A stretch of DNA of 64,000 nucleotides from Craterostigma plantagineum (Eukaryota; Streptophyta; Magnoliopsida; Lamiales; Linderniaceae), in contig JAPQWV010000002.1 of NCBI GenBank assembly GCA_027422505.1, positions 27,320,501-27,384,500 on the forward strand. The letters are read 5' to 3'. The translations under genes and the position numbers were made by a program. Within the stretch, counting starts at the first letter, position 1; each line of letters begins with the position of its first letter. Below, one piece after another: positions 31,682-45,056 of the stretch. Below the pieces are notes generated by a model that was given only the letters and a program-made list of their open reading frames with translations, had not been told where the DNA came from and ran no database searches.

Positions 31682-34310
31682 TTCTTTCTCAGTCACTTTC
31701 TGGGGAAAAGAAGTGTAGTGCTTCGATATACAATGTTATGTTGCCTTCTTTGTTTTTATGGGTTAGTTTTGAGTTTGAGATCGAAGAGAGGGAGTTGTGA
31801 TTTTATAGACAGAACTAAATGTTCTCTCTCACGCACAAATAGATCTCTTTCATTCATCAGTAATTTTTTTTCAGGGTTTTCTAATGAGACCATCAATAAA
31901 ATATTTCCATTTAAAAGTCGCTTGTGCAACATATATTTCAAAGAGATATGCTGTAAGCATTGGATAGAGATGTGCATTGGTGTGGAAGGAAAATAAATAA
32001 ATAGCACTAGGTACAGCGGAAACGCACTAAATATACATATATACATTTTAGTATGATTAGATGGATAAGATGTGTGTCAATTAAAGACACCATAATCATC
32101 ATTATTCTACATATGAACGTATAATGAAATAATTGCGGATAAAGCAATGAGCAAATCCACATAGCGGGTATACGTTTGGGTCGGGTTCGGATATTGAGCA
32201 AATACACAATCCGTTTCAGATGTTCGGACAAACATCATGCATGTTTGTTACTGTCCTAGTCTTTCGATATTAGTTCGTATGACAAACTATGTATTCGACA
32301 GATAAAAATTAAATTTTATGAACACTATATCAAGAATTATTAGTGGCAGTGTTAGTTAGCTCTTGAGATGCATCAACAGACATATAATGAAGAACGTATC
32401 ATAAAGTCAAGAGAAAAAAAACGATCATTACACATTAAAATATACTTAGTGCCGAGAGCACTCGGGTCGGGCAAGGTTAAACACATTAAAATAACAATAC
32501 ATTATTCGACTTTACGTGAGTGTTTAAAATTATCTGTGTGAAAATCAATATATAGAATCTTACTTAAACAAACCACAAATAATGAAGTAAAAGATAACAA
32601 GGGTGCATTTGTTCCCAAAGGAGGGTTATTACATGACATAAAGCAATGTTAAGCGGATAAGAAAGCACCTAACTACAAAACCATGGGCACCCACCCACCA
32701 CTAGGTTAAAGGTTCCAATGAACGCAGGTTTGATCAAATATAGTTATTAGTTTAACTTTTGTTAGTGTTAGTTAGCTATTTATTTATATAGAACTATATA
32801 TATGTACTTTTTATTTCGTTTACAAGGTGCTCAAAAAGAGAACTCCGTTTACAAATTATTAGGCTCGACCCAACCAATGTTTGGTCCGTATAAATTTGGG
32901 TGGCCCAAAGTAAATTAATGGCCCATTAAATAAGAATTGAGTTGGAAGTACTGTTTTAAATAGCGTTTCGTAGCACGTTTGTAGCGCTATAGCGTAGTTT
33001 AGCGAGAAAACGCGTTGAAGTGTAAAAAAATAGCGTTTTGTCCTAAATAGCGTAAGGATCTTGAGTAAAAGCACAAATAGCGCAAGTAATAGCGTAAATA
33101 ACGCGTTAAATTACTCATATAGCGTATCACGTTTTTTTTTTTACGTTTTACGACCTGAGCTCACCACCACGCACAATCGATAAATGAATCTACACCATAC
33201 TCTCTCATGGTGAGATTAATTCTCATAAGCAAGTAGTATGTCTCGAATTCACCCATCATGATTGACATAATAATTGAACACGTGACTATGTCGGGTTCAA
33301 ATAAAATTGAACGACACGGATTATTTTTAGATTTGATATCTATTTCTAAATGTTATTTTCTATGATTAATGTTTATTTTTAGTGATTGAAATTGACTGGT
33401 TGCCTTTATGAATATATCGTATATATTTTTTATATTAAAAGTAGTCTGTCCGAAAGTTCACGCGATACGTTACGCTTGTTACGCTTATTACGCTACGCAA
33501 TATCGGTACTAAAACGCGAAATATCTGGCAATGCGCTTTTTAAAACATTGGTAGCTAAGAAGATATGTTTTTTCTTTCCACTACAAAATTTTATCATCAA
33601 TTCCATAATTGATGTTGCAAAATCATATGGTTTTTCATGCTTGACCACTTAAATTTAGTATTCGGTGTTATCAAACAAATTATTGGTCAAACACTAAATT
33701 TTGCGTGAATAATGAGATGCGACAGCAGTTTCCTAGAAATTCACCGTCGTTTGACTTTAAATCTTTTCTGAGGCTTCCTCCGAAAAAAAAAATCTTCTCT
33801 AAGGCACAGACCATGTAATAACTAAACAAACATATTTATATTTCATTACATAACATAAATATTGTGTTTCACGTAAATAAAGTCAAACTAAATTGTTATT
33901 TTTACTATTTATGGATGACAGCACGACTTTGACTGGAATATCTTAACTGCAATTATGTCATAGAATAGAACCTAGTTGCGTGGTTTGAGAATATTCAACT
34001 GCTGAGCGAAGAAATTGGAGTGCATCTTCGGAGCAAGACCGAGTAAAAGCATGTATAATAATATAGCACACAATTAATATCTCTTGAAAAAAATCGGAAT
34101 CCTTCAAAGTCAAGTTTGTTGCTTACATAGATTCCAAGAGAGCGACAAGCAATCTTAACAGCTACCTCGGTTCGGGTCGGGCCGGGTCCTATATCCATAG
34201 TTTAACTTCTCCCCCATCGGCATGAATGATGACTTACTACTACTTTAAAGCAAGATATGACTGACTGACTTGTCCAAGCGCGGATCGACAGAGACGTAGT
34301 AATAACGGCG
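31682..34310. other. Long intergenic region between GDU and GLR genes
   Basis: No gene recognised. It contains the possible transposon at 32951-33550 and otherwise AT-rich single-copy-looking sequence. It should include the promoters of both divergently placed genes. Confidence 0.5.
32951..33550. mobile_element. Candidate non-autonomous DNA element with TAGCGT subterminal words
   Basis: The left end CTGTTTTAAATAGCG and the reverse complement of the right end CAATGTTTTAAAAAGCG form an imperfect terminal inverted repeat. Inside the left end TAGCGTA/TAGCGC words recur about ten times within 180 bp, and the mirror form TTACGCT/TACGCTAC recurs near the right end. This subterminal-repeat pattern suits a hAT-type element. 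No clear 8-bp target duplication was found. Confidence 0.5.
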
Positions 34311-36899
34311 ATGGAGAAGAAGAAACCCGCTCATCTTCTTGCCGTTACAATAACATTCCTCCTTTTCAAGAACATTGGCTTATTATTAGCACAGAATATT
34401 CCGACCATCATCGCAGTAAATGTCGGGCTGGTCCTCGACATGAATAATCACGGCGGTCAAATGGCTTCGAACTGCATAGACATGGCGCTGTCAGATTTCT
34501 ACGCCACGCATAATCAATACAAAACTCGTCTCGTCATCCACGCAAGGGACTCAAAAGGAGACGTCGTCGGCGCAGCTTCTGCAAGTAAGTAGTACTTGGT
34601 ATGGAACTGTGATATATATTGAGGTAACGAACGATTCTTGAATTTGATTAAAGCCTTCTTTTCGAACATATGCACAGCCTTGGACCTGCTCAAGAATGTC
34701 CAAGTCCACGCCATCATAGGCCCCCTATTCTCATCGCAGGCCAATTTCCTCATCAGCCTCGGCGACAAAGCTCGTGTCCCCATCATCACCTTTTCAGCCA
34801 CGAGCCCTTCCCTCTCGTCGATTCGAAGCCCACATTTCATACGAGCCACTCTAAACGACTCGTCCCAAGTTCACGCCATAAGCTCCATCGTCGAGGCCTT
34901 CGGCTGGAGAGAAGTCGTCCCAATCTACGTAGACAACGAATTCGGCGAAGGGATCATTCCATACCTAAACGACGCACTGGAAAAAGTCAACGCCAAAGTG
35001 CCTTACAGAAGCGTCATTTCGCCGTCCGCCGAGAAGGATGAGATCGCAGAGGAGCTCTACAAGTTGATGACGATGAGGACGAGGGTTTTCGTCGTCCACA
35101 TGCTGAGGGGCCTCGGCGCTCGACTGTTTACGGTGGCCGAAGAGATTGGAATGATGGGCCGAGGTTACGTGTGGATCGTAACGGATGGATTGGCGAATGA
35201 GCTGAGCTTCCTCGGCCGCGCTGTCGTCGAGTCCATGTTGGGAGTCGTAGGCGTAAGGCCTTACGTTCCCTATACGCAGGCGCTGAAGAATTTTACCGCT
35301 CGATACGATTCGACGATTCGAATGAGGAAGAACGGTTCAGATCTCAGCGTTTTTGGTCTGTGGGCTTACGACGTAGCCACCGCGCTGGCCTTGGCCGTGG
35401 AAAGCGCAGCGTTAGCAAATCCTTCGCTAGCATTCACTTTCGCAGCTTCCAACGTGTCGAAAAAATCGACGTACCTCGAAGATTTCGGCGTCTCCACGGC
35501 CGGGACTGAGGTGGTTAGGGCATTACGGAGTACGTCGTTCGAAGGGCTAGCGGGAAAATTCAGCTTAGCGAACGGTCAGCTGCAACCGCCTCCTTACGAG
35601 ATAATCAACTTGGTGGGCCCGGGCGCTCGAGTGGTTGGGTATTGGACACAGGCGAACGGCATCGTAAGGGATTTAAACCCGAGGAAGGATGATGACGTGG
35701 CGGCGGGCCCTGACTCGAGGTCCGGGCTTGGGTCGGTTATATGGCCCGGGGACACGACGGTTCCTCCGAGGGGTTGGGTGGTCCCCACTAACGGGAAGAA
35801 GCTAAGAATAGGCGTGCCAGTGAAGTCGGGATTCACCGAGTTTCTAAACGTCACTTGGAACCGCGACAATTCGACGCACGTCGAGGGATACAGCGTAGAC
35901 GTCTTCGACGCCGTTATGGGAAAATTGCCGTACGGCGTGGAGTACGAGTACGTTCCCTTCGCTAACGCCAGCCACGTCACGACGAGCTACGACGACTTGG
36001 TTTATCAAGTGTACCTTGGCGTAATAAGCGATACGAATTAAGAACAAAATCGCATGAAGCGCTCGGTTACGTCTCGATCTAAAATCCCGCTTTTTATTTC
36101 CTCGCAGAATTTTGATGCGGCGGTAGCGGATATAACCATCGTGGCGAACAGATCGAAGTACGTGGACTTCACCCTTCCCTACGCTGAGTCTGGTGTCTGC
36201 ATGGTTGTGCCGATAAAGGACGATAACAGCCGTAACGCTTGGGCGTTTCTGAAGCCGCTGACTTGGCAGCTTTGGTTGACGAGCTTCAGTTCGTTTGTCT
36301 TGATCGGAGTTGCCGTTTGGGTTCTCGAGCATAGAATCAACGACGAGTTTAGGGGTTCGATTTGGCATCAAGTGGGCATAATATTCTGGTTCGCCTTCTC
36401 GACCATGGTCTTCGCCCACAGTAAGTAACACATATTACCCTCCTTGACATGCGCCGAATATTTATATAATCCTCGCTGGCCGATCTTTCTCTGCAGAGGA
36501 GAAGGTAATAAGCAACTCGGCGAGATTCGTGCTCATCGTATGGTTCTTGCTTGTCCTGATACTGACGCAGAGCTACACGGCAAGCCTCACCTCGATGCTA
36601 ACGATTCAGAAGCTACGACCCACCATCACGAGCATAGACGACCTTCTGAAGAACGACCGATATGTGGCCTATGAAACTGGGTCGTTCGTTTTCGGGCTAC
36701 TAACCAACATGGGCTTCTCAGAATCGAGGCTCGTGGCCTTCAAATCGCCGGCGATACTTCACGAACTCTTCTCAAACGGCACTATATCTGCAGCATTCGA
36801 CGAAATCCCATACATGAAAATCTTCATCGCCAAGCACTGCTCCAAGTACACCGCCGTGGATCCAATTTATAAGACCGACGGATATGGCTTCGTACGTCT

Positions 36900-36960
<61 letters not shown>

Positions 36961-38429
36961 CGTGTGTGTGTGATGATCACATTATCTGAGCACCTTATGT
37001 GGGCACCAGGGTTCTCACGACCGGATTGGACCGGGCGGTTCCGACCGGAAATCGGTGAACCGGTCGGAATTGCGGTTCGGTTCCGGTCCGGTCTAATTTT
37101 AATTTAAAAAAAAATAAAAAAGTGCAGAACTTTAAAACAAAACTAAACGGGCTACTATGCTAATATATGTGTCAGGTCTAGTGGTAAAGGCTTTGGTGGG
37201 TAATGTGATGGGCCAGGTTTGATTCTATCCTAATCCATTTTACATTTTTATTTAGAATATTTATGATCCCAATATTTGCTTGTATTAATTTTGACCCATG
37301 TAATTATAAATTTAATTTTTAGATCCTATAATACGATTAATTTTAACTACCAACTCAAAATTTACTTTTATTTTACTATGATCCCTATGTTTATAAAATT
37401 CTAAATTAAAAAATGTTGATTAAAGCATATATATTTTCGATGTTATTTGATTCATTAATTCATAAAATATAAATTTATTAAATCTAGACGTAACGGTTTC
37501 ATACCGGTTTTATACCAGTTAAACCACTAAAATTTCCGGTTCGATTCGAAAACCCGGTTTCAGAACCTTGGTGAGCATTGGGCACTGCAGCATTGATTGG
37601 TGCCACATAAATATTGCAAATCAGCATATGAGGTGTCAATTAATTCCATGTAAAAAGTGCTAATTAATACTACATCACTCTCTATTTTGATTTGGCATGT
37701 TGATGCAGCATCTATTAATGTCAGTCACATCAAAGATGCTCACCGATTTCTCTATATATATGTGTCTTTCATTTGTCTGTTTCTTTTTTACCAGCTGCTC
37801 GACGTATATATTTGCAGGCATTCCCTATAGGGTCTCCGCTCGTGGCGGATGTTTCAAGGGCGATACTAAACGTGACGGAGGGCAAAGAGATGACGCACAT
37901 CGAGAGAAAATGGCTCGGCAATAATAACGACGACGCATGTCCGAATTCTAACGGCGAACTTATGCCGTCCGATAATAGTCTCGGCCTGGAGAGTTTCTGG
38001 GGCCTTTTCTTCATCGTTGCTATTGCTACTTTTCTAGCAGTCGCAATCGATGCAATTATGTTTTTACGTCGGAATTGGAACGTAAGGTCCCACGGAAGGG
38101 AGATGCTCCAAAGGTTCGTCGATAGAGATCATAAGAAGCAAAGCCACGACGGAGATTATTATTATCGTTGCTGCGATTGCATGAGGAGAGCCGTCGTAAC
38201 GAGAGCTCTTTTCGATAACAATCCTAACCCTTCTTCAGCGGTTACTACTACACTTACAACGCCTCTTCAAACTATCGATGGTTCGCCGACGTCAGCTTTC
38301 TCGAGCCCTAACCAGATAATAGACGTGCAACAAGATTATAATGCATCGAATGCAATAACACAGCAAGAAATAGAATCCATTGATCCTCAACAAGGAGAAG
38401 AAGCTTCACTCGCTCGCTCACCTGAATGA
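34311..38429 (+). CDS. Glutamate receptor-like channel (GLR)
   Basis: Ligand-gated cation channel subunit of the plant iGluR family. Five exons: 34311-34584, 34678-36020, 36108-36420, 36497-36891 and 37818-38429, all GT-AG, 978 residues, the usual GLR length and exon count. Order: signal peptide (LLAVTITFLLFKNIGLLLAQ), periplasmic-binding-like amino-terminal domain (IPTIIAVNVGLVLDMN to GYWTQANGIVR), ligand-binding S1 (KKLRIGVPVKSGFTEF, VEGYSVDVFDAVM, SKYVDFTLPYAESGV), M1 (WLTSFSSFVLIGVAVWVLEHR), pore region FRGSIWHQVGIIFWFAFSTMVF, M3 with SYTASLTSM, S2, and M4 (FWGLFFIVAIATFLAVAIDAIMF) followed by a Cys-containing cytosolic tail. No break is seen. The last intron is long (926 bp) and holds a microsatellite and a MITE. 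Clade cannot be set safely by eye; clade 2 is my guess. Confidence 0.94.
36898..36972. repeat. Compound microsatellite (CT)n(AT)n(GT)n in GLR intron 4
   Basis: Three adjoining dinucleotide runs start a few bases after the exon 4 donor site. Length polymorphism is expected. Confidence 0.9.
37007..37570. mobile_element. hAT-type MITE in GLR intron 4
   Basis: Terminal inverted repeats CAGGGTTCTCACGACCGG and, at the other end reversed, CAAGGTTCTGAAACCGGG. The flanking 8-mers GTGGGCAC (36999-37006) and GTGAGCAT (37571-37578) match at 6 of 8 positions, as expected for an aged hAT target duplication. CCGGTT words are repeated near both ends. The 564-bp body is AT-rich and noncoding. Confidence 0.75.
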
Positions 38430-38600
38430 ATAATGGTCCCTCGAACAGATGGCAGGTTAGGCTAAGAGACGAGTTGGAGATAGACGTGTACAAAAGCACT
38501 GGTAATATACGCATACATACGTAGACGTGTACTACTATCAAAACTTTTTTTTTTATCTAAATCACGATTTATCATCTGTATATACAGAGAATATGTGCTA

Positions 38601-40050
38601 CTACTGTGGTAAAAACTGCTGTAGGCAATGTTTCAGGTTCTGAAAAGTAACGGGTTTAGACACAAACGAGTCCATCCCATTCGCATAACAATCCTCGGCA
38701 CTCTCCGACAATGCGTTGGCTGTCATCTGCTTAATACATGTAAAGATAATTATTACAGAAAATAACTAGTTGTAAAGGACTGGTATCTACATTCTACTAC
38801 GGTTGAAACGAGAACTTACAGCTATGATGGGTATCCTTTTTCGCAAATTTGAAGATGGATTTTGAGGAGGCGAGAACTGCAATTCAACGCCTGCTTCTAT
38901 CGCCTCGGCCCACGAACCCGTTTCTTCGAACGATCGAATTAATCTCGTGGCTTGAAGACCGTCCATCACAGGCATGCACACATCCTACAAGCGAAAAAGT
39001 TCTCATTTTTCTAAAGAAACAGAGTATGACAAACAATTATAGAAAAAGAAAGTCCTCGAGCTTTATAGATGTGGTATGTGAGTACCATGAAAACAAGGTC
39101 GTAGCTATTGCATTGGACGGCGCGTACAGCTTCGGCTCCATTCATAACGACGTCTACACTGTGCCCCAGCTGCTTCATCATTGACTTTGTGACCACTATG
39201 TTGATCTTGTTGTCTTCCACAAGAAGAATCTTGGGCTTTGCTGCTTCTTCTAGGGCTTTAGAAGTTTCTAAACTATTACTAGAAGAAGAAGAAGATTCTA
39301 AGGTTCTGTCGTCTTGTGCCTGTTTTTCTGGGCAAGCACTAGTTTCTGAAGCTCCATTTGAAATCCTAGAACTTGAATTTGTGCTCCGATCATTCGTATA
39401 CCGATCGACTGAACTCAAGCTGTGACTGAGAGGATCCACATGTTTGGTGTTTGATTTTTCCGCCGGACTGTGGTGGGATGAAGAACCATCTTCTTCTGAA
39501 TCGAACTCTTTGTGCGTAACGACACTAGACGAAGATGGAGATTCATCCATCATATTGAACTCATATTCTGATGGAGACATCTTTTGAATTCTTCCTTGAC
39601 TAACTTGAGGAGAAATCAAAGCACGTGGTTGGAACGTAAAAACGCCAGCACGAAGATCCTCTTCTTTCTCGTCGTCTATTGGTTCGTGGTTTTCCATATC
39701 AGACAGTTCCTCGGAATCATCTGATGTATCGGCGATGGGCGAGATCTTGTAAGGCAACACAAACGTAAAGGTAGACCCTTTGTGCTCTAAGCTTGATACT
39801 GTTAAATGACCTCCCATCAGTTCAACCTATGAGCGATAAATCATCAGATAGACGGTGTAAGATACGATGCTTGTGCTATCAATTATCAATTTTTTGCTGT
39901 ACGTATAATCATTACCAATTGTTTGCATATTGCTAAGCCGAGGCCTGTGCCACCGTACTTTCGAGCAGTATCAGCACCAGCTTGCATGTATTTCTTGAAC
40001 AGAGTAGGAATTGCATTTTCTGTTGCACGAGAATCATGTATTTAATGACA

Positions 40051-40081
<31 letters not shown>

Positions 40082-42374
40082 CACACACATACAAGTAGTA
40101 AAAATACCTGGTATTCCAATTCCTGTGTCATAAACATCACAACGCATCCACACAACTTGCTCTTCAGAATTATTGCCATTCTGTTCGTCTGCTTCTATTG
40201 AAGATTCGTGTGGCTTAGGGACAACATAGAGTTTAATTCCAACCTTCCCTTCGTGAGTAAACTTGATAGCATTGCTGTTAACGAAAAAACATCTTCATAT
40301 TTATACTCACTCATTCATGTGCAAGGAATAGATCATCAGACAGATTTTTGTGTAATGAAAAAGCTTAAGACGTACCTGACTAAGTTTGTGAGTATCTGTC
40401 GAATCCTCAATACATCTCCAACAACCTAAAACATGAAGATTCTTTTTTCACGTATGAAATTACGGGCCTCTGTCAAATTTCGATGAGAATTAGTAATTAC
40501 CTCTATGGGAACATCGTCGCCTATATTTCCTTCCAAGATCAGTGATTTCTGTAGGGATGCAGCAGCTGTCTGAAGCACATGTTTTACTACCTCTCTCGGT
40601 CTAAATTTAGCAGCTTCCAATCTCATAACTCCTACGGAGATTATCACGATTCGAAACTCAATCTACAGATTTATAATATAGAAGCGACTGAAGAAATAAG
40701 TACCTGATTCAACTTTGGAAAGATCGAGAATGTCGTTTATCAGTTGGAGGACCAAATCCCCAGAAGATAGCATCACACTTAGCAGTTGGCGTTGCTCTTT
40801 ATCGAGCTTAGTCGTCGAGAGTATCTCAGCCATACTTACAACACCAGACAAAGGAGATCTTATCTCGTGAGACATAGTCGCCAGCATTTGCTTTGCACGC
40901 ATCGATTCCTCTGTTAGAACAAATACTATGTAAGAAGGAGAAGAAAATACAATTTATAATCCTGCGATTAACTGTCAATGTAATCATTCTACCTGTGATG
41001 TGGATCGTCTTGTTCAGCTCTGTTTCCTTAGCTTTTTGCACAGCCATTTCCTCTCTAATCCTCGCCATCTTCTCTCTTTTCCTCACCTACAGACTCCATC
41101 GAAAACATCTCCAGTCTTAGGAAGCAACCAAGATGATCTTAAAGAGTAATCAGAATTCAGAAAAAGATGATATTTTTTACCTGATCGGTTACTTCCATGC
41201 CCATGTAATTGACACCGATAGTCTCTCCCGCTTTGCTGAAAACGGGCTCCACGTATATCAAGAACGTCTTCGCACCAAAAAGCTCTGTTTCGAATGTGAT
41301 TTCTCTCTTTGCTGGTCGTCCTTTTTCGAGGACTTCTCTTTTGAAATCTTGGGATTCTTTCACGCCCGCACCAGTAAAGATCTCGACGTCCGTTTTGCCA
41401 ATAATATCCTGCAAAGCAAAAAAAACAAGAAAATCATTCCTTTCAAAAACTCTATCCATGCAAACAAATTATCTCAACACGACAAGTTATAGCATACCTC
41501 TTCCCTCAGGCTCGGAAAATGGTTAAAGATGAACCTATATCTCAGCTCTTTATCCTGCAAATGAAGATAAAAGCTTGCACTCATAAGAATCGAATCATTC
41601 CATATAATCATGATACAATTCACACACACACACACACACACATCTAAGTACCTGATGACCTATGACAACAGGCGCATTTTGCAGTACGAAATGCAAGAAA
41701 TTATCGGCCCTCTTCAAGACCTGCGATAATTCCTCGACGGGCGAAGACTGCTTCTCAAGATTCTCTATACTCTCCTGCAATTTCGCCAGCAGAACCTCTT
41801 CCCTCTGCATGCCCACCTCTAAAAGCTTCTCCATATCCATAGCTCTCTTCTTCCAATACAAAAGGCTATTGTATTCCCCGTCCATTTCAACCCTCTCGCC
41901 CCGGCATACAACGTCCCTCTTCCTCCGAGGAGCGTCCTCGTACAGGTACTTCATGTTCTCATCGAGGATCGAAATGGGACGCTTATCTCCCCCATAACCG
42001 TCCTTCTCGAACCTATGCTCCTCCAAAATCTCGAGCTTCTTGAGCTCGACTTCCCTCTGCTGTTTGCTGAGGTTGTCGAGCTCTTCCCTGAGGAGACGAA
42101 CTGCGTTCGCTTGCTTGTACTCCCAATTCTTTACCAGGTTAGCCAGTTGCCAGTTGCCCCTTTCGCTGTGGTTTGTTAGCTCCATTAGACGCTTGAAATC
42201 GACGACGTTGGTTTCTTTCTTGATTTCAACAACGTCTTCCAACATGTCTTGATCGGCGGTTGGTGGGTTTTCGATGTTGAATTGTCGGCCGGCCTCGTTT
42301 ATGTCTTCGGGCCACATTGAAGATAGGACTATATCCATGTCTTCGGGCGGGTCGATTTGAACCTCGCAACCCAT
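38601..42374 (-). CDS. AHK5: Hybrid histidine kinase, AHK5/CKI2 orthologue
   Basis: Cytosolic or membrane-associated hybrid kinase that, in Arabidopsis, acts in H2O2, ethylene and ABA responses in stomata and roots. Twelve exons on the minus strand: 41652-42374, 41498-41554, 41181-41408, 40993-41086, 40704-40910, 40501-40631, 40376-40425, 40108-40274, 39916-40019, 39086-39826, 38820-38984, 38601-38726. All junctions are GT-AG and frames agree, 930 residues. Order: acidic N-terminus with coiled coil ([21 protein letters not shown]), PAS-like region ([31 protein letters not shown]), H-box [12 protein letters not shown]-box ILTNLVSNAIKF, G1 DTGIGIPENA, G2 [13 protein letters not shown], then receiver with VEDNKIN, phospho-acceptor Asp in [11 protein letters not shown] and Lys in SKPVT. 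No predicted membrane span, as known for AHK5. ATG at 42374 (MGCEVQ) is chosen; the upstream in-frame codon is TTG. Confidence 0.95.
40050..40079. repeat. (AT)n microsatellite in an AHK5 intron
   Basis: Run of AT dinucleotides in the intron between coding exons 8 and 9, followed by CA-rich sequence. Confidence 0.85.
41620..41641. repeat. (CA)n microsatellite in AHK5 intron 1
   Basis: About eleven CA dinucleotides close to the first coding donor site. Confidence 0.85.
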
Positions 42375-44506
42375 GTTTGTGTCCAATCAATGGCTTGTTA
42401 TTTATATAAACTCGTCCCAGGCGAGGAGGACTAAATTAGGATCTCGGATTCGTTGCAAAGCTTAAATGATTTGGGTTTCGAGTGAGTTCTTTCTCGCAGT
42501 AATTAAGATTGTCTGTGAAACATTGGATTTGAAAACATCAGCAGCGATAGAAACCAGGAAGGGAGAATACGATGAATTGTCGTCAATGTCATTTAATCAA
42601 ACAGCTTCCATGGATTCAAAATTAAGAGGACGTTTATCATCAATCAGAGCTTCATTCCACTTATACAGACATGCAATACAAACCAAACTAGGATAGTTAC
42701 TAATAAATCGAGACGAACCAATCAAACAAAGAGCTGACCTGAAGTTGATGAGTCCAAGAACACGTGGCAGGTGCAATCTATGCTCTTCCAACAAGGCTAG
42801 AGCCTATAGTTCATCGGAAGGCTTTCAGCTTATCACTGTAGATCTGATGGAATCTCTTTGTGAGTGCAGAAACAAAAAAAAAAAACTATTAGTTTTTGAG
42901 GGAGATAGAGAATATAAGCTAGGGTGTGAGAGAGGTGGTGCATGTGCTGGTTGAGGAAACAAAAAATATTACAAGTAAATGGCTTTCTTTTATAGTATTT
43001 CCATAGTTCAACGTGTTCACTGTGTGTTTCTGTGTGTTCTCTTGGTTGGATTCACCGCATTGCTGTATGCATTGCATCTCCGCAAATTAATATATTCATA
43101 ATGTATGTATATATCTATGTGTGATGAGATATTATGAGGGAGAAGCTTTGTGGTGTAAGCTTTGTGTACATCGATCACAATGTGCGTGTAACTGTGTGAG
43201 AAACTGAAAGAAGGCTAATATTTAAATAATTCCCAGAATCTGCTCCCCTCTTTACGAGGTTGACGTATAAGCTTTGCTTGGGCTTTCAGAGGAGAGGGGA
43301 TGCGCGTGATGGAGACGCGCATGGCCGAGAGTTTTTAGTCCTATAGTCCTTTCTTCTTCATACATATATATGTATATTATAATCTAAACCTAGAAAAAAA
43401 GGTTATAAAAAGATAAAACCCAGCATGTCTTCCGAGCTATTGTATTGAGTTGTCAAAAACATATATATACGAAAAATGCTATAATTATTGACAGCATATA
43501 AATTAAATATCCATGTCCGTCGCCGTCCATTTCTTGATCGTTTTCTATATAATAATAATAATTATTATCATTAATTCTGTAAAACGTATGTGCCATGTAT
43601 CGCTATTTATATTTATTTGTGTCGATCCGAAGTATTCTACGTGTATATGCACGGAATTTCATGCTCTTTAATGCTATCAACGTAGGTCGTTGGATCGCAA
43701 TGTGTTACGATCGCTACGTGATTATTTCATGGTCTGCAATGTAGGAAAGAATAAGAAAATTTATTTTTTTTATTAACAAAAAATGGATGTAACTAACTAC
43801 GCTATAGTCTGTGTCGTTTCTATTCGGCCTTTTTGGCATAATGTCGTCGCCCCATGTGATATATCATTGCATAAACCTTTGATTATAGAACAACTACCTT
43901 GTAGGGAAAATGTTATTTAATCAATTATGTGTACAAAGGTTTCGTTTTATTGTATTAAAACAGTAGTGACTTAAACTAGTTTTTTTTATAAAGCTTAGAT
44001 CAATTTCACACGTCAGCTTGGAAGAAAGACACCACGGAAATATATAAAGAAGTTTGGTGTTCCATATGCCCTAATTGATTATACTTGAATCTTATTAAAT
44101 TGATTTTGTCCATTTCCATTTATCTATTTAATATCTAAAGTTCATATACACGACGTATAATAAAGGTAATATGGAAAAATTAATCTGATGGGTAGTGCAT
44201 AACATGTAAGATGGTTATGATTGGATCCATTACTAGTTTTTTTTTTTTTTGATGCGGATCCATTACTAGTTATTGATTAAGAAATCTTATATATTGAAAA
44301 AAAATGGATCTTGCCATTTGCCATTTTGTTTTGCGAAAGATGACAGCGTGTTTTCATATTAATTATCCTAATTCAATTTATTTTTAAGAATAAAAAATAT
44401 AGAATTAGAATAATTAATATGATTTTCGTCTTTTTGCATTAGTAACACGATCGCGCAGTGTGTATTATTTATTGCTAATTACTATAGTATTGTCAATCAT
44501 CAATTA
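42375..44506. other. AHK5 upstream region and intergenic
   Basis: The first ~800 bases probably hold the AHK5 5' UTR and promoter; I could not place a leader intron with confidence. The rest is AT-rich without a recognisable gene. Confidence 0.5.
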
Positions 44507-45056
44507 CAATAAAACCTCTATATATTAATACTCGATAAATTAATAATCTCTCTAAAATAATAAAATCATCTGGTCCCGACTTGGGCCTTTGTAAAAAATC
44601 ATTAAATTCGATAAGATAATAAGATAATAATTATTCTGAAAATTCCTTTGTATATATTAGGTCCCATTAAAAATCTAAATTAATAATCCCTATATTACAA
44701 TTATAAATATTATGGATATTTGCTAAAATATGAATCTATTGTCACTTGTTTTTATTCTTAAAACGTAAATCTAATTGAATTTCATCCCTAACTTTTTTAA
44801 TTGCAGCCATGAGTTCTGATGTCGAGTTCTCTAGCTGTAACAAAAATGTATATATACATGAATATCTTTAATTAATTACAAAGAATTAGTTTATTCGTAA
44901 ATATAATCAATTAAACATATTTTAAATACTAGATCATCTGAATTTACAATATTTTTCTTTTAATTAATAAATTATTAATTTATCGATATATTAATATCTC
45001 TTTAAATTAATAAAATTTCGTGGTCCCAAGATTATTAATTAAAAGAGGTTTTACTG
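44507..45056. mobile_element. Emigrant-like (pogo/mariner-type) MITE
   Basis: The reversed right end reads CAGTAAAACCTCTTTTAATTAATA and the left end CAATAAAACCTCTATATATTAATA, matching the terminal repeat I know for the Emigrant MITE family of plants. TA dinucleotides flank both ends (44505-44506 and 45057-45058). A second pair of inverted blocks (TGGTCCC...AAATTAATA) lies inside. No coding capacity. Confidence 0.8.

Noticed and set aside
31682..31696. Longer GDU N-terminus starting MTEKE
   Set aside because: The first codon is GTG; the ATG at 31681 fits the family start.
35594..36431. Two long minus-strand ORFs inside the GLR gene
   Set aside because: Antisense shadows of GC-rich GLR exons; the plus-strand reading has all GLR domains.
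36892..37107. Extension of GLR exon 4 into the microsatellite
   Set aside because: A GT donor at 36892 and the in-frame continuation at 37818 (AFPIGSPLVADVSRAI) show that this is intron read-through.
42375..42386. Longer AHK5 N-terminus starting four residues upstream
   Set aside because: The codon is TTG; the ATG at 42374 gives MGCEV, like known AHK5 proteins.
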